A stretch of 64,000 nucleotides of DNA from Fistularia commersonii (Eukaryota; Chordata; Actinopteri; Syngnathiformes; Fistulariidae), in NCBI GenBank assembly GCA_037954325.1, contig JBBMNZ010000030.1:10054501-10118500 (forward strand). The letters run 5' to 3'. The notes under the pieces are model-generated. The model saw only the letters and a list, made by a program, of their open reading frames with translations, was not told where the DNA came from and ran no database searches. The translations under genes and the position numbers were made by a program. This document shows positions 22,831-34,727 of the stretch, piece after piece (position 1 is the stretch's first letter; every line of letters begins with the position of its first letter).

Positions 22831-23734
22831 CCCTAGTAGGTGATTTACCCTTGAAAACACTGCTCTGATGACGCTCCCCACTCACACACCAAATTTCAGA
22901 TAACAATTATGTATTCACGTAGGGCATTTTGGTGGAAGGGGTCGGTGGGTAAATCACCGTGCCTAGTTGTTCACTGGTGTTATCTCCAGAACGATGGAGA
23001 CGGCAGCTAAAAATAAGTAAAATATAAATAAATAAGGTGACAGAACATCACATTTTTTACTTGGCTCGGGTGTTTTTGCCTGCAGGCAGGTTGTGTCTCT
23101 TGTCAAAATAAACCTTTATTAAGATTTAACAGCTTTTTCCTTTACTTTCAACCTGTCTAAATTTATAGCTGTGCCTTTTTATTTTATTTTTATTTATTTA
23201 TTTTTTTTATATTAAAATAATGAAGACAATAACAGGGATGATGGACCTTATGTTCAGGGTCAAGTGTTTATATCGAGGTTGCAGTGTTCTTAAAATAACC
23301 TGAGAATGAATTTCCCAGAGGCCGAGGGCAAGAAAACATCACGCCGTGTCTCCGCTTAGCAAATGTGGGCGCCAGCAAGAAAAATCAACATGGCAACATG
23401 CAAGATAAACATGAGGACACAGAAAAATTTTACAGAAATCTTGAATTTCTGTGCACCGCAAGAATAGTTCTTCTTACACTTAAAAGAAATTTAAAGATTG
23501 AACTTGAAGTAAACTTAATCTGCCACAAATTTGAGCCCTTCCCTGAAGAGGCCTAGCCAAAGTTTAATTCAAATCAACCAGGTCATCTGTGAAAACCTGT
23601 AATCACCCATCGGGGATTTAATCTTGGATTGAATAAAGTGCAAATATGCTAAACAGGTATTTATAAAAATTTGATAAATATACAAATTAGATGACATGAA
23701 AAAAATGCTTCGAGTTATCAAGCTAAAGGAGATG
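22831..23734. other. Single-copy stretch, no gene seen
   Basis: The frame 23365-23556 has no domain. 23240-23600 is unique and could be a conserved noncoding block. Nothing else is supported. Confidence 0.55.
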
Positions 23735-23860
23735 AAATCCATTCATTCATTCATTATCTATACTGCTTATCGTACATTCAGTGTTGCAGATGGGCTGGAG
23801 CCTGTCTGACCTGTCATGGGGTGAAAGGCGGCGTTCCCCCTAGATCCATCACAGGGCCTC
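23735..23860 (-). repeat. SINE-A copy, tail and 3' part, split by a MITE
   Basis: Starts 'attcattcattatctatact' and continues to 'ccatcacagggcc'. The rest of the copy lies at 24143-24356. Together they are about 340 bp, the most complete simple copy in the window. Confidence 0.85.
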
Positions 23861-24142
23861 TGACTGTCTCATAAAATTAGAATATTGTGATAAAGTTCTT
23901 TATCTTCTGTAATGCAATAACAAAAACAAAAATGTCATACTTTCTGGATTCATTACAAATCAACTGAAATATTGCAAGCCTTTTATGATTTAAATATTGC
24001 TGATTATGGCTTACATCTTGAGAAAAATCAAACGTCCTATCACAAAATATCAGAATATAATGAAAAATTTTTTTTTTTTTAAATTGCATTACAGAAGATG
24101 AAGAACTTTATCACAATATTCTAATTTTCTGACACGGTCCTG
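23861..24142. mobile_element. Palindromic TA-type MITE (about 282 bp)
   Basis: Long inverted repeats: 'ttagaatattgtgataaagt' on the left and its near-complement 'actttatcacaatattctaa' on the right, extending to 'cttctgtaatgcaa'. The right end is GTGTCAGAAAATTAG read on the minus strand, with TA at 24143-24144. The left end is slightly altered. These features fit a Tc1/mariner-type MITE (inference). No coding capacity. It interrupts a SINE-A copy. Confidence 0.85.
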
Positions 24143-24356
24143 TATAGAGACATACAACTGTTGACCTTCTCATTCACACATCATGAAAAGACAATCACTG
24201 ACTCTCTCACTGTCTAAGATATTTAAGGTTTTCAATGTTTTTGGACTGCGGTAGGAAACTGGAGAACACAGAGGAAAACACAAGCAGAGAAGCCACACAG
24301 AAAGGCCACCTGTTGGAATAGAACTAGGGACCTTCTGCTGTGATGCAGAAACACCC
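24143..24356 (-). repeat. SINE-A copy, internal and head part after the MITE
   Basis: 'tatagagacatacaactgtt', 'ttggactgcggtaggaaact', 'ttggaatagaactagggacc' and 'ctgctgtgatgcagaa' give the internal unit, middle and tRNA-like head on the minus strand. A minus-strand open frame of 162 codons across here is the SINE read in sense, not a gene. Confidence 0.85.
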
Positions 24357-24951
24357 AGGTTTATTATTAATACTACTAATCCTTGGTGAGTAACCAAGTC
24401 TTTTTTTAAGTGTGCAGACCAGGGTGGCTTGTATACATAGTATATTAATGAATCGGGGGGTTCATCGGGCATCAAATGATGAAGTTGGTTGGCCAAAAAT
24501 ACATTGTCAGGTTGAAGCAGTAGGCAAACACCCACTGATAGGTAGATCACTACATTTAGAACTTCATATTTGACATATTCCCCATTAGAAACGGCAATAA
24601 GATTAAAATCAAGCAATAAAAAATAATCATCTCGGCTTAAAGTTTCCGAACTGTTCAAAGCATAATTTTCACAAATGCCACTTTCAACTGACTCTCAGTA
24701 CAGAAAATCATCGACCTTGTTTACGAGTCGTATTTCAGTGAAATCCTCTGCCATGAGTCCAAATGTGACGTATTCAGGTTACATGAGACTGGTTACACAG
24801 TAGCCTGCCTTTGTCTGCTAAGGACTGCCGAGATGTGCACAACAAAACAAGCTTGGTGTTTGGTGAAAAGATCAAATCTGTATCTGTGTATGAAAGTGAG
24901 TGCACTCAAGCTTCGATACGTTCCCCGGTATCCTGTTTATTTATGTTATAT
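24357..24951. other. Single-copy stretch, no gene seen
   Basis: No repeats beyond short AT runs and no exon borders with coding support. Confidence 0.6.
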
Positions 24952-25037
24952 ATTACTTAAGGCTAGGCTCCGGCGTCCCCCGTGACCCTGAGTACAGGAT
25001 AAGCGGCAGAAGATGGATGGATGGATTACTTAAGGCT
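24952..25037 (+). mobile_element. 60-bp retroinsert with perfect 13-bp target duplication
   Basis: ATTACTTAAGGCT occurs at 24952-24964 and again at 25025-25037. The 60 bp between (24965-25024) begin 'aggctccggcgtcccccgtg' and end in ATGG repeats, i.e. only the 3' terminus of a SINE or LINE related to the SINE-A tail. Such extreme 5' truncation with direct repeats is the mark of LINE-machinery insertion. The perfect duplication suggests a recent event. Confidence 0.9.
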
Positions 25038-25114
25038 GCCAAATGATTTGAAATGTGGATTCATTCAGATTAATATCCATTCACTTGTAAGTGTGTTTCA
25101 TTCTGTGAAAAAGC

Positions 25115-25378
25115 CTGGCGCCTATTTCACTGAATGGAGGTTCACCCTGGGCCGGCCGACAGTCGACCGTAGGGCCACATATTGACACAAACAACCATTC
25201 ACTCAATCATTTGCGCTTTTTGACAATTAAGAATCGCCAATGAAGCTTCTGCATAATATTGGTATCGGGGAGGAAACTGTAGAGCCTTGAAGAAACGCAG
25301 AAAGGCCCCCTCTTGGAATCAAACCAGGGACTTTCTGGCTGTGAGGCGGAAGCGCGAACCACTGTGCCTGCCGTGTTC
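25115..25378 (-). repeat. SINE-A copy, nearly full length
   Basis: From 'gcctatttcactgaatggag' through 'aaacaaccattcactcaatc' and 'cttggaatcaaaccagggac' to 'ggcggaagcgcgaaccactg' and 'tgtgcctgccgtg'. On the minus strand the last part gives both A- and B-box-like sequences of the tRNA-like head. Confidence 0.8.
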
Positions 25379-26515
25379 GTGGTGATGCAGCACTCTCAGC
25401 TGGAAGTGCTTCAGAGAAAGGGCAACTCCCTCCTGTAAAACTACTTCCTTTCAGTCGATCATCCCAACAAGTGGCCAACATGTTGCTTAGAATCCGTCTT
25501 GATCGGGTGAGTTAACACACTGCGTTGGAGTAACGATCCGTGCCGTTGAGTGGAAGTGTGGGATTTTCTGTTTGAGTGCTCTGGGCATGTGTTAATTAAT
25601 TTTTTTTTTTTTTTTTTTTTTTGTTTTTTCAGAAAATTAAGCCTGCAAATAAATGCATCTGGATTGAGTTTGACGATCCTTATCTTTCTGTTTTTTCTTT
25701 GCATTTAGGCTCCGTTGGAATGAAAACTATAAAAAAATGAATGGAGAGCAATTTTGACGTGGTGTTTGAGGAGAAGGTGTGTCTTTGTGCTCACCTACAA
25801 GTATGAGTTGTTTGCAAACAAACCATTTAAAAACTTCTAGGACAATACGATGTAGCCACAGTAACACCCCAAATCAGGCTCACGGACACACACAAGCGCA
25901 CGCAGGCTCATGCACACTAGCCAGCTTAAGTTAAACTAACAATGGCATGTTATTCTATCTGGGTTTGTGTTTGTTTAATACCCCACTTCACCTCCTGACT
26001 TGTAGAAATAACTGAGGTCATCCAGTGTGGTTGTAACAAGGTATCCCTCCAGACCTAAAACACACACACACACACTCAAAAACACAATATTGAATCATCT
26101 ACAAACCCAAGCACACCTCCATGAAATAAATGTTTAATTGATGATTGCTTCTTGTCTTTAAGGGGTTTCAAATCAGCCATTGAATTAATCAAATCTTTGT
26201 CAATAATCCCCATAAACCCCCAGATCTACGCACACAAGCCTGGTGTATTATTCGCTTTGCTTTTGAGTTAACCAAGAAAAGCATTAAATGTTGTTTAGCG
26301 CACATCAGAACTCTGAAGACGCTCTGCACTTGGACTTTGAAGTCGCCCCGGACCAACTTTGGCCAAATTGAGCGTGACCACGGCGGCGGCCCGGCCGTTT
26401 CTGGCGGGAAGGAAGAGGGGGAGAGATTGCAGATCTGCATCGATAGAACTCGATTCATGTCTAACCGATGAACATCGAGACGGACGCCTTACATGTTGTG
26501 CAGTGGTTGATAAGG

Positions 26516-26550
<35 letters not shown>

Positions 26551-27195
26551 TGTGGAGTGGGAGTTCGGACGATTCGGATCTCGTCCCTCTTAATGTTGGA
26601 TCAAAGTAATGCGAAACAGCGTCGGGTCTCTGGAGTTCTCGTCGCAATCACGATCTCTGTGAATCTTATCGCATCGTTTCGCTTTGCTTGCTCAGAGGGA
26701 TGTATCATCCTGTTCTTCATTAGTTCTCTAGACAAAACAACAATGTCTGGTATTTGAATTTAAGATATATAGTTTCAAAAAAATGTGCCTCAAACACACT
26801 AATACACAAGTATATATGTATATAATCATTTTGAAAACAATTTGTTTTCAATCACGGCCTCTGTTACTGCCACAGGCTGAATGCGGTATATTAAAATCTG
26901 ACTGCCTTTTCTGACATCCTGACATTTTAAAAAAAAAAAAATCCAATTGCAATGTTCATGCTCATCAATCATGCTTCACATATGTGGGTGATAAGGCATC
27001 GGCGCATGACTGCTTTTGAAAATAAAAGCAGTTATCTAGTTTTCATATGAGATGAAATGGTCTAAACTGGATTTTTTTGAAATTCCTCAAAGCTAATTTG
27101 CTCTCCTATGAGGTAAAAAAAAAAAAAATTGGTGATGACTGAGGTGCAAGACATGCATGTTCTTCCCAAAAAGCCAAACGAAATCTGTCGGTAGA
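25379..27195. other. Mostly single-copy, no gene proven
   Basis: T run at 25600-25621, (CA)n at 26060-26074, (GT)n at 26519-26549, A runs at 26927-26941 and 27115-27128. 26200-26480 is comparatively GC-rich. An exon-like segment at 25710-25776 is treated as a finding. No other structure is supported. Confidence 0.5.
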
Positions 27196-27960
27196 GTATG
27201 GTCATATTTACAAATTATTTTTGGGGCAGGAGAATGGATTTGATTGGGTCCCTCATGAAATGGTCTGGCATGGACTCCAATCCCATGACGTCCCTGAGAA
27301 AGATGCCAAGTTGATGCCGCAATTTTACTGCGACTTCACTGGGGTTGCAGGATACCCCCCTTCCCTATTAGAGTGGGCGTCCTCCAGAGGTCAACGCTCT
27401 CCCCTCTTCCATTCATACTGGCCATGGATGCAATTGCGTCAGATATCTACCCTGACCGCGCCCTTTTTGATAGACATGACTATCAAAGTCTTTGGGATCA
27501 AGTGCAACCACACGACAGAAGCCTGGCACAAAACCGGCTGCATTCCATGAAATACGAAATGTGCATCAACAAAATTTGCAGCTCCCTGGATTGTGCTAAT
27601 AAAGTCCCTGGTTGGACCCACTTAAAGGCAGCCAAGCTGGATTGCCTGAGTCCGACCGCAAAATAGCCGTCTTCTTAATTTCAAAGATTTACAAATAGGT
27701 TGTTCGCCTGAGTACCGTTCTTGGCTCTAAATATTGGTCTGGAAGAGTCAAGGACAAGCAGGCGTTGCATACAATGGAGAAGGTTATGCTTGGGTGCGCG
27801 CTTGGGCAATGTGGTGCAAAGCGGCAAGGAATGCCTTGTAGCTGATCACCTTCGAGAAGACATGCGACTCACGAATGTCACCCTTGATGACGGCCGTATC
27901 AAGGGTGCCTTGCCTAAAAACACCAAAAAACCGCGCCTTCAACTGCTGCAAGTTGCGATT
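27196..27960 (+). mobile_element. Old RTE-like LINE fragment
   Basis: Two frames hold reverse-transcriptase pieces: 'FDWVPHEMVWHGLQSHDVPE' (27239-27298), where the family has FDRVP in motif A, and 'GVLQRSTLSPLPFILAMDAI' (27376-27435), where QG of motif B is changed to QR. Further on 'KQALHTMEKVMLGCALG' (about 27757-27807) resembles the region C-terminal to the reverse transcriptase. Frameshifts and lost catalytic residues show long decay. It is more degraded than the RTE copy at 21.2 kb. Confidence 0.65.
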
Positions 27961-30350
27961 CATAAGTCTTCATTCTATTTCCTAAAATTTTTCGATCAAT
28001 CGATGTTTGCTGTTTGTATTTTGCTCCCGGTTGAAACTTTTTCACCGATTTCGGTCATTTTAAAAGAACTCCTAATTGCATTTCGCTGCACCTCTACTTC
28101 TACTATAACAACAAACACACTCCATCCGGCCCCCTACGCCAGCCTTTCGGGCTGTGGACACATTTTTTAGAATCTAGGAATTCCTGTTATGTTAAGCGAG
28201 TAAGCCCCATCAGATAGAGCTTGTTTGGATTGTGTGTGTCTTTTTTAGGAGTGTGTTCTCTCTAGGTGCGAATTTTACACCGCATTACATCAATATGAAA
28301 ACAGCTATAGGCAGAATCTCCCTGGAGTCCCCCCGACCCCGACCCTGTCTGATGTAATGCCCTTTGCAACCTCTGAGCTCTCCTCTGTCTCATTTTGACT
28401 TTGTCTTTAACCGGATGAAAAATAGCCCCAGCCGTCCCTCGGAGCGACCGCTGGCCACGCTGTGTCGACAGCCGGGTTATCTTTTAACCGCAGAACACGC
28501 TGAATCTCACATGAAACGCGCCGCTCAGGCCCATCTGGTCCGAGCGGCGAGGATTGTCTGCCAAAAAGAGTTCAAAAATAAATGCAAAAAAAAAAAAAAA
28601 AAAAAAAAAAAATCCATCATAAACTTGCCCTTTTAGAGAAATGTTTTCATTATTTATTTAAAGAATGAATATCTGAAATTTTAACTGCGGTTGTCAATAA
28701 TGCAAGTTGACGCTAAATCAATGCTGTTTGTTTGTTTACTTATGTATTTATGTATTTATATCAAAACAACACAGCCTCACTTGGCTTTTTCCAGGAAAGG
28801 CACAAAATGTTCAGAGAGCAAGAATTGTGACCATTTCGGTATTGCTAATACGAGGTGATTTGTAAGCACTATAAATGTAATTTTCCTTCCCTTGCTGATG
28901 ATATTATAAAAGTAAATTTCATTTAGAGAGGAGATTGACAGGTTCGCATTATTAAAGGACGGGGATGGCGAACAAGCAAATGGTGTTGTGACAGATCGGG
29001 GAAGAGAAAAAAAAATAAAACACAGATGAAAGAAGAAACATGGCAAAAACAAGTAATGATTTTCCGCACTTGGAAAATGAACAAGGTTGTAAATCAAGGA
29101 AGAATAACCACGGCTAAAGACCTTCATTATTGTGGGCTCTCAGGTTCCCGCAAATGTGACACGTAACCATCCATAATACGACCCCGCGAAGGGAGATTTT
29201 TCAGCTTTGAACCGAGGATTTTTCAAGGCCTCTGAAAGGTACCAGCTTCTAGATTCATTTTGATTCAGTCGTGATACGGCAGAGCTCGAGACTGATGCGA
29301 AAACTCGGGAGGTATCGATCCGCGATTTGATACGCTGCCGGTGGGGTGGCGTTAGATCTATATCCCGCCGCTAGAGCTCTATTTATATTCTCACGTTTGT
29401 GGAGGAAGCGCGTCGTCTCTGGATCGACTGATTAATGGGAAGTCGGTCTTTGATCAACAAACTCAAAAAGATGTTTATCAGATAAACATCTGTCAGAGGA
29501 CACAGACACATCAGTCAGTCTGCAGGCTTTCCATCGACTAGGAAGGCTGATCTCTTAATGGCTTCTCCAGTCAAATAAGCGCACGTAAACCCAAAACTGT
29601 GAAATGGCGCTTCGGTTAATTTAGACACACGTGATTTATTCCCTATCAAGCGTACATTGACAAATCCCATATTATGGGATGGTCAGCCGATTCCATGAGG
29701 CAGTAGAGTGTTTACGTATCATACCCAAGAAGGGCATGTGCTCATGTGATTGCAGAAAAATAGAAGTTCTCCAAATGGCCCGATTTGTTTGTCTGTTTAT
29801 TTAAAGACAGCATGTAGATCAGCAATTTAGGGAGATGACTCCCGCATAGACTTAAAAAAAAAAAAAAACAGCAGGGAGCCTCCTTTTTAAAATGGTGCTT
29901 TATGTGATAAAGCCCCTCCTGGATTCTTCTCAGAAAACAAGTTAAAACAAACAAGTTTCAGAAGGCACTGGCTCATAATCACATACACGGAGAGGAGGGA
30001 ATAAACCTAATGTTTTGTTTTTTTTTAAGTTTCAAAGTATAAAAACCTGCTCTTTGGCTTCCTGTGGTTCCTGTTCCTGTTCAAACTCATTATTCTGTAG
30101 GTGTGGAAAAGATCACTAATGTAGATGACGCTGGAAACTATCAGAAAAACAAGCAAAAAAAAAAAAAATCTGCTTGAAAAAAGGTCCAAAAAAAGGCAAA
30201 GAACAAAGTAAAAGATTTTCAAATTTGGATTTTTTTAATCTTTTTTCAACGGATGGAAGAATAACAAATATTGATCAGTAATATCTATCGCCTCTGGCCC
30301 AATTTAGAATCTTCATCAATAAACAACAATTGGCTTATTATGCTCTATGC
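27961..30350. other. Single-copy stretch, no gene seen
   Basis: A run at 28585-28611 and poly-A/T runs near 29852 and 30158. 28300-28570 and 29140-29660 are unique and comparatively GC-rich; the second includes a perfect forkhead-type palindrome at 29469. Frames here are short and match nothing I know. Confidence 0.55.
29469..29491. promoter_or_regulatory. Perfect 11-bp-arm palindrome with two forkhead motifs
   Basis: AGATGTTTATC, one A, then its exact complement GATAAACATCT. Each arm contains ATAAACA/TGTTTAT, the core bound by FOX transcription factors. It lies in non-repetitive DNA. Function is inference. Confidence 0.35.
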
Positions 30351-30693
30351 CAGGGGTGGGCAATTATTTTGTCTGGCAGGCAACATTTCTTATTTTATTT
30401 TTATGCATGGGCCAACTAGGTGAACAAAATGAAAATTACAATTTAAAAATTTTCAAATTTTTGGCATTTTATTTCAATTTTAAAATCATTCATACTAATA
30501 TAAATGTGCCGACTGACGTTGCTTTGTAAAAAAAATATTAAGGAAAAAAATTAAAAAGGAAAAAATAAGTTTCTAAATTCAATATTGATTGAAAATACTT
30601 AAAGAATATTCACAGAAAATAGTTTTGTGGGCCGCATAAAAATGCAAAACGAGCCGGATGTGGCCCGTGGGCCATAGAAAATGCCCGGGTCTG
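30351..30693. mobile_element. hAT MITE (343 bp)
   Basis: The left end is CAGGGGTGGGCAA and the right end, on the other strand, CAGACCCGGGCA. The flanks CTCTATGC (30343-30350) and CTCTATAC (30694-30701) are an 8-bp target duplication with one mismatch. Inside, 'gtgggccgcat' and 'gatgtggcccgtgggcc' are typical of a vertebrate hAT-derived family. No open frame. Confidence 0.88.
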
Positions 30694-32220
30694 CTCTATA
30701 CTGTACACAAGGTAGAATATTATATACTAAATAAAGAACTAAAATGTTTCCACATTATGAATGAAAATGTTTATGAATAAAATACAAATGCAAAAAAATT
30801 AAAACATTCGCTATAAGGTACAAAAAGTAATAGTAATGGTAATCATAATAATATAATAATAACAATGATGATTATTATTATAATAACTAATTGTAGATAA
30901 AAATCAACTTACACATCGTTTAAACAAGCACAAAGACTTTTTAAGAAACAGCAACCTTAGGTGACTTTTAAGTCATCATTAACAGTCTTTATAAAAATAC
31001 TTAGCAACTGAATCTTGGTGTGCTCGCTAGGTCACCTTTTATTTAATATGCTGTCTTCATTGACAACGTGCCGACTATCTTTATTGATCATTTCAGACAG
31101 TTGCATCGATTGGGGAAGTTGATATTCAGGAAATAAATGAAAGGAAATGACATCCAGCCTGTGATTTATGCCAGTTTTGTCAGGGCTGAGTTGTTTGGAA
31201 GGTCTTAATGGATCTTAATCGTCCTTTAATAGGATTTCGTTTTAAATTTTTTTTTTCTTTTCCATTTTAGTTTCATTTAAAGAATTGTTGAATCAGGTTG
31301 TTTGAATAAAGACCAAATACAACCCTGGTGCTCCGAGGAGCACCAATAGCCTCGCTCACTTCATCTGAGACCTCCCCAAACAATACACTTCTAATATTGA
31401 ACCACGGGGCTCGGCACAGAGATATTGCCAATTTTTTTTTCCCCAGCAAATAAGGCTGCTCAATATAACTCACTACGCTACACATTTGATTTGATCATAG
31501 CGGGATAGTTAAAAGCTGAGGTAATAGCTCTTCAGGAGAAAAATCAATTATTCTTGTAAATGCATACAAAAAAAAAAAAAAAAAATCCCCTGGCATCAAA
31601 TTTACTCAGATTTTCAGCCACATGTTGACTAAGCATGCTTTCTTTCTTTTTCCAAGTTATATGTTAAGGAAAAAAAATAAATTTAAATGATCATACAGTG
31701 AGAGCAAAGATAAATGAGCGTATTTGAAAAAAAAAAAAAAAATTCAATCTAGATTGATTTTTTTTTTTCAGCAGGTGGATTTTTGAAGCCCAATCCATGG
31801 CCACCCTTATTCGTATCCCCTGTTGCACCTGCTGAATCTGCGGTGGTACAGAAGGTGCTTTGTGGAGCAAGGTAATAGCAGGCAAGCTGACAGCATAATG
31901 ACAACTATTACCAAATGACTGCTGACAAGAGAGTGAAACCTATTAGGCTATTTCATAGAAATGGCAACGATTTACTACCACCCGGGCCCTTTTGGCCTCA
32001 AAAAAGCCTCCATTTTCAACAGGACACAAGAACATCTGTGTCTAAGATGAATATAAAATCTCAATTTTAGAGCCGGCATTGTTATCTAACAATAGCATGG
32101 AACAGTACCTATGGATCCTCCGGTATCAGTATCTTATTTTGGTTTTGTTTGGTTGTTTGAGCCCCCATCAACTGTTAAACACACCTATTTCAGGTATATT
32201 CACCTATTTTCAGTCTATTT
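30694..32220. other. AT-rich single-copy stretch, no gene seen
   Basis: AAT-rich at 30838-30890; A/T runs at 31250, 31567-31583 and 31724-31742. 31100-31250 is unique. A short perfect stem GGTGCTCC/GGAGCACC with a 2-base loop lies at 31327-31344. No exon is supported. Confidence 0.55.
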
Positions 32221-32560
32221 GTGTTTTGGGCGTCCGTTTGCACTAAAGTGGAGTATGGAAACCGAACAATACAGCAACGGGCTGCAGAATGGAAAGATTC
32301 AAAAATGCGACAATTTGATAACAGGCACGTGCACTCAGGTCGCAAGCCATTGCAAAGCTCGGGAAGGTCAGCCATAACACCAATAGGCGACGACAGAGTA
32401 CCGCTAATGCTTTTTCAGCAAAGTGTTGATTCATGAAACCGCTTTGCAGTTTAGGGTCACCACTCTTTGTTGGTCCAAACAAATACTAAATCGCTACCCG
32501 TTGTTGATGTTAACGCTCGCTCTGGTTTATTTGACATGTGTACTACAGAGTTTCTGGTTG
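32221..32560 (+). repeat. Unclassified interspersed repeat, copy 1
   Basis: Shares in the same order 'gtgttttgg', 'ggaaagattcaaaaa', 'ttgcagttcagggtcac'-like and 'ccgttgtt-atgttaacgctc' segments with 34728-35045. The two copies are about 2.5 kb apart and clearly related but strongly diverged. I see no termini, no open frame with a known domain and no target duplication. Confidence 0.55.
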
Positions 32561-33765
32561 TCCTACATTCGTAAGTGCGGCATTTTCAAAATGCTGCAGT
32601 CCACATGTGGGACGTGTGTAAAAAGAGACGGAACATTTCCGCGCAAACAGACTATAGCGCTGCAATGACTAGTCAACAAACATTTGACCAGAAAATGAGT
32701 CAATGACTTATGTAGTGGCAACTCAGAGTGATACATCTCACTTTTATCAAATCTTCAATGCTCTGACAGCCCATGCAGACGAGTGACCTGGGAACAGAAG
32801 GGGAAGCAGCAGCGTGGAGGCGGCCAAAAACCGGGACGAACACCAAACAAATGGTCCGGACATTTTGTCCGAAACGCAACTGAGAAACATTTATTTCATC
32901 ACAGATTGCCACTCTTGAATATTTCGTAAGTTGTTCAATAAACGGTATTATGCACAAAATGTCCTTCTACTGAAGAAGGGGTTTTATTGAAGCTTGTAAT
33001 ATTTCTATCGAACATTTGTTTGACAAACTGTCATGGAAAGAATGATAAAGTTATGAAAAGGAAAATCTAATTTTAATCAAAAATGTTCTTTTTATTATTG
33101 ATGAACAACTAGGTCGATTACTGAAACAGTCCTTGAGTTCCAGCACTAATACACAACAATAATAATAATAATATCTAACCTTAACAGCCATGTCTTTTTT
33201 TTTTTCTCCATGCATCTCTTGTCCTCCACATTGCAGCAGTCATCTGATATTTGCTCTCCCCTTCATCATTTGACACTCGCTGTTGCAAACCTCCGGCTAC
33301 AAAGTGCCCGTATCCGCTGCACCTCCGGAAGGCTATTAGTTAGTCTCATTAAGAAACCATGTTGACACCTTTGCCGTTAACTACCTACCGTCTTCTTTCG
33401 GCAGCGCCCGAACACCCATCGCACCTTCATTACCTGCATCACCCGTCCATCCTTTGCGGTCTTCTAATAAGGCCCGACGTGGATTCTTGTACTCCTTGCA
33501 AGTCTTTTGCTTTTATTGTTTAAAACAGAGATATTTACTACGGGTCAGCGTAGCAGGCGAAAACGTCTGCAGAAAACTGAATGGGTCCAATGACTAATAT
33601 CAGATTTACCAAATATGAGGAGTCACCAAGAGTCAACACCTTTGACAGAACTTTCACAGGCCGAGACGTGACATCTGATCAACCCACGGTGAGAGCGTTT
33701 ACCAAGCTGTAACCTTTTCAGTTCATACAATTTCAAGATCATCTTGAATTGCAGTCTGTTATGTA
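32561..33765. other. Single-copy stretch, no gene seen
   Basis: 32740-32900 and 33220-33490 are comparatively GC-rich and free of recognised repeats. T run at 33196-33206. No frames of interest. Confidence 0.55.
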
Positions 33766-34357
33766 CCGTAATTTCTGGACTATAAGCCGCTACTACTGCT
33801 TAAACAATAACGCGGCTAATTTATGGATTTTTGGGGGGGCTAACAAGCTTCATGCCGTCAACACATTTAGCCTCGTCATATCGGACCAATGAAATTATCG
33901 TGAAGTTCTGAGGCCGTTCAATTCTGACACTGAAGGAGACAACTTTAACGGTTTTAGTGTGCAGGAGGAAGATGAAGATAGCGATCAACTGGAGTAGGAC
34001 AAAGTGGGAATAGAAAATGGATAAATGGATGGACGGAATTTGTTATTTATAATTTGGATAAATGGATGGACGGAATTTGTTATTTATAATTCATCTTTTT
34101 CATTGTCCGTGTTACAAGTACTGTTCGGAAATAAGCATTTCCAATCCATATTTGTGGATATTACTGGTATGTATTTAATTAGACGTGAAAAGAAAAAATA
34201 TTTTTGAGTAATATCTTTCAGTGTAAACATCTCATGTTACAAGATGGACACCTGGGGCTTATAGACAAGCGCACCCTATATATGTACACATGTATTTAAT
34301 TTGTTATTTTTAGCCGCTGTGGCCTATATTATATCCTCAATAGTCTTGAAAATACAT
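33766..34357 (+). mobile_element. TA-flanked DNA element, copy 2 (592 bp)
   Basis: Starts CCGTAATTTCTGGACTATAA after TA (33764-33765) and ends in the degenerate complement before TA (34358-34359). Shares its middle with copy 1 at 4.0 kb, including a coding-like acidic tail '...SDTEGDNFNGFSVQEEDEDS' that ends in a stop at about 33997. It contains a perfect 37-bp tandem duplication (34019-34092) not present in copy 1. Probably a non-autonomous Tc1/mariner- or pogo-type element (inference). Confidence 0.75.
34019..34092 (+). repeat. Perfect 37-bp tandem duplication
   Basis: Unit 'ggataaatggatggacggaa' plus 17 more bases occurs at 34019-34055 and 34056-34092 with only the last base differing. 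Its perfection, against the diverged element around it, indicates a recent event. Confidence 0.95.
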
Positions 34358-34727
34358 TATTTAAAACCCAGAATTATGATTTTTTTTGCCGAACGATATT
34401 TCTTAAATCATACATGGTTCTAGTATATTGATTCACTAAAGCCTGTTGCAGATCAATATTGAAATTATCTAATGCTGTCCAAAATTGAAATTATCCAAAA
34501 GTACACATAGCACAGACTCCAAGCTTTTCTTTTAAGTTTTAATCCTGATAAATTTCAAGCCGCAAACAGTTTGAATTGTAATAATCCTTTGAATATCTTC
34601 AAGTTTGATTTTCCTTGTTTATTTGCTATCCTCAAGGATATCATGTAGAGTTAACAAATATGCAGAGCCTATTCATCCTCTAACAGCAATGCAAGTGAAA
34701 TACAAACTACCGAATCAATCAGCGGTT
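34358..34727. other. AT-rich single-copy stretch
   Basis: No recognised repeat, exon or site. Confidence 0.6.

Noticed and set aside
24170..24658. 162-codon minus-strand frame
   Set aside because: Its second half is the SINE-A copy read from head to middle; the same peptide words recur in other SINE-A copies, for example 25227-25481.
26359..26757. 132-codon plus-strand frame
   Set aside because: It contains a (GT)n-coded cysteine-valine run and no domain; composition only.
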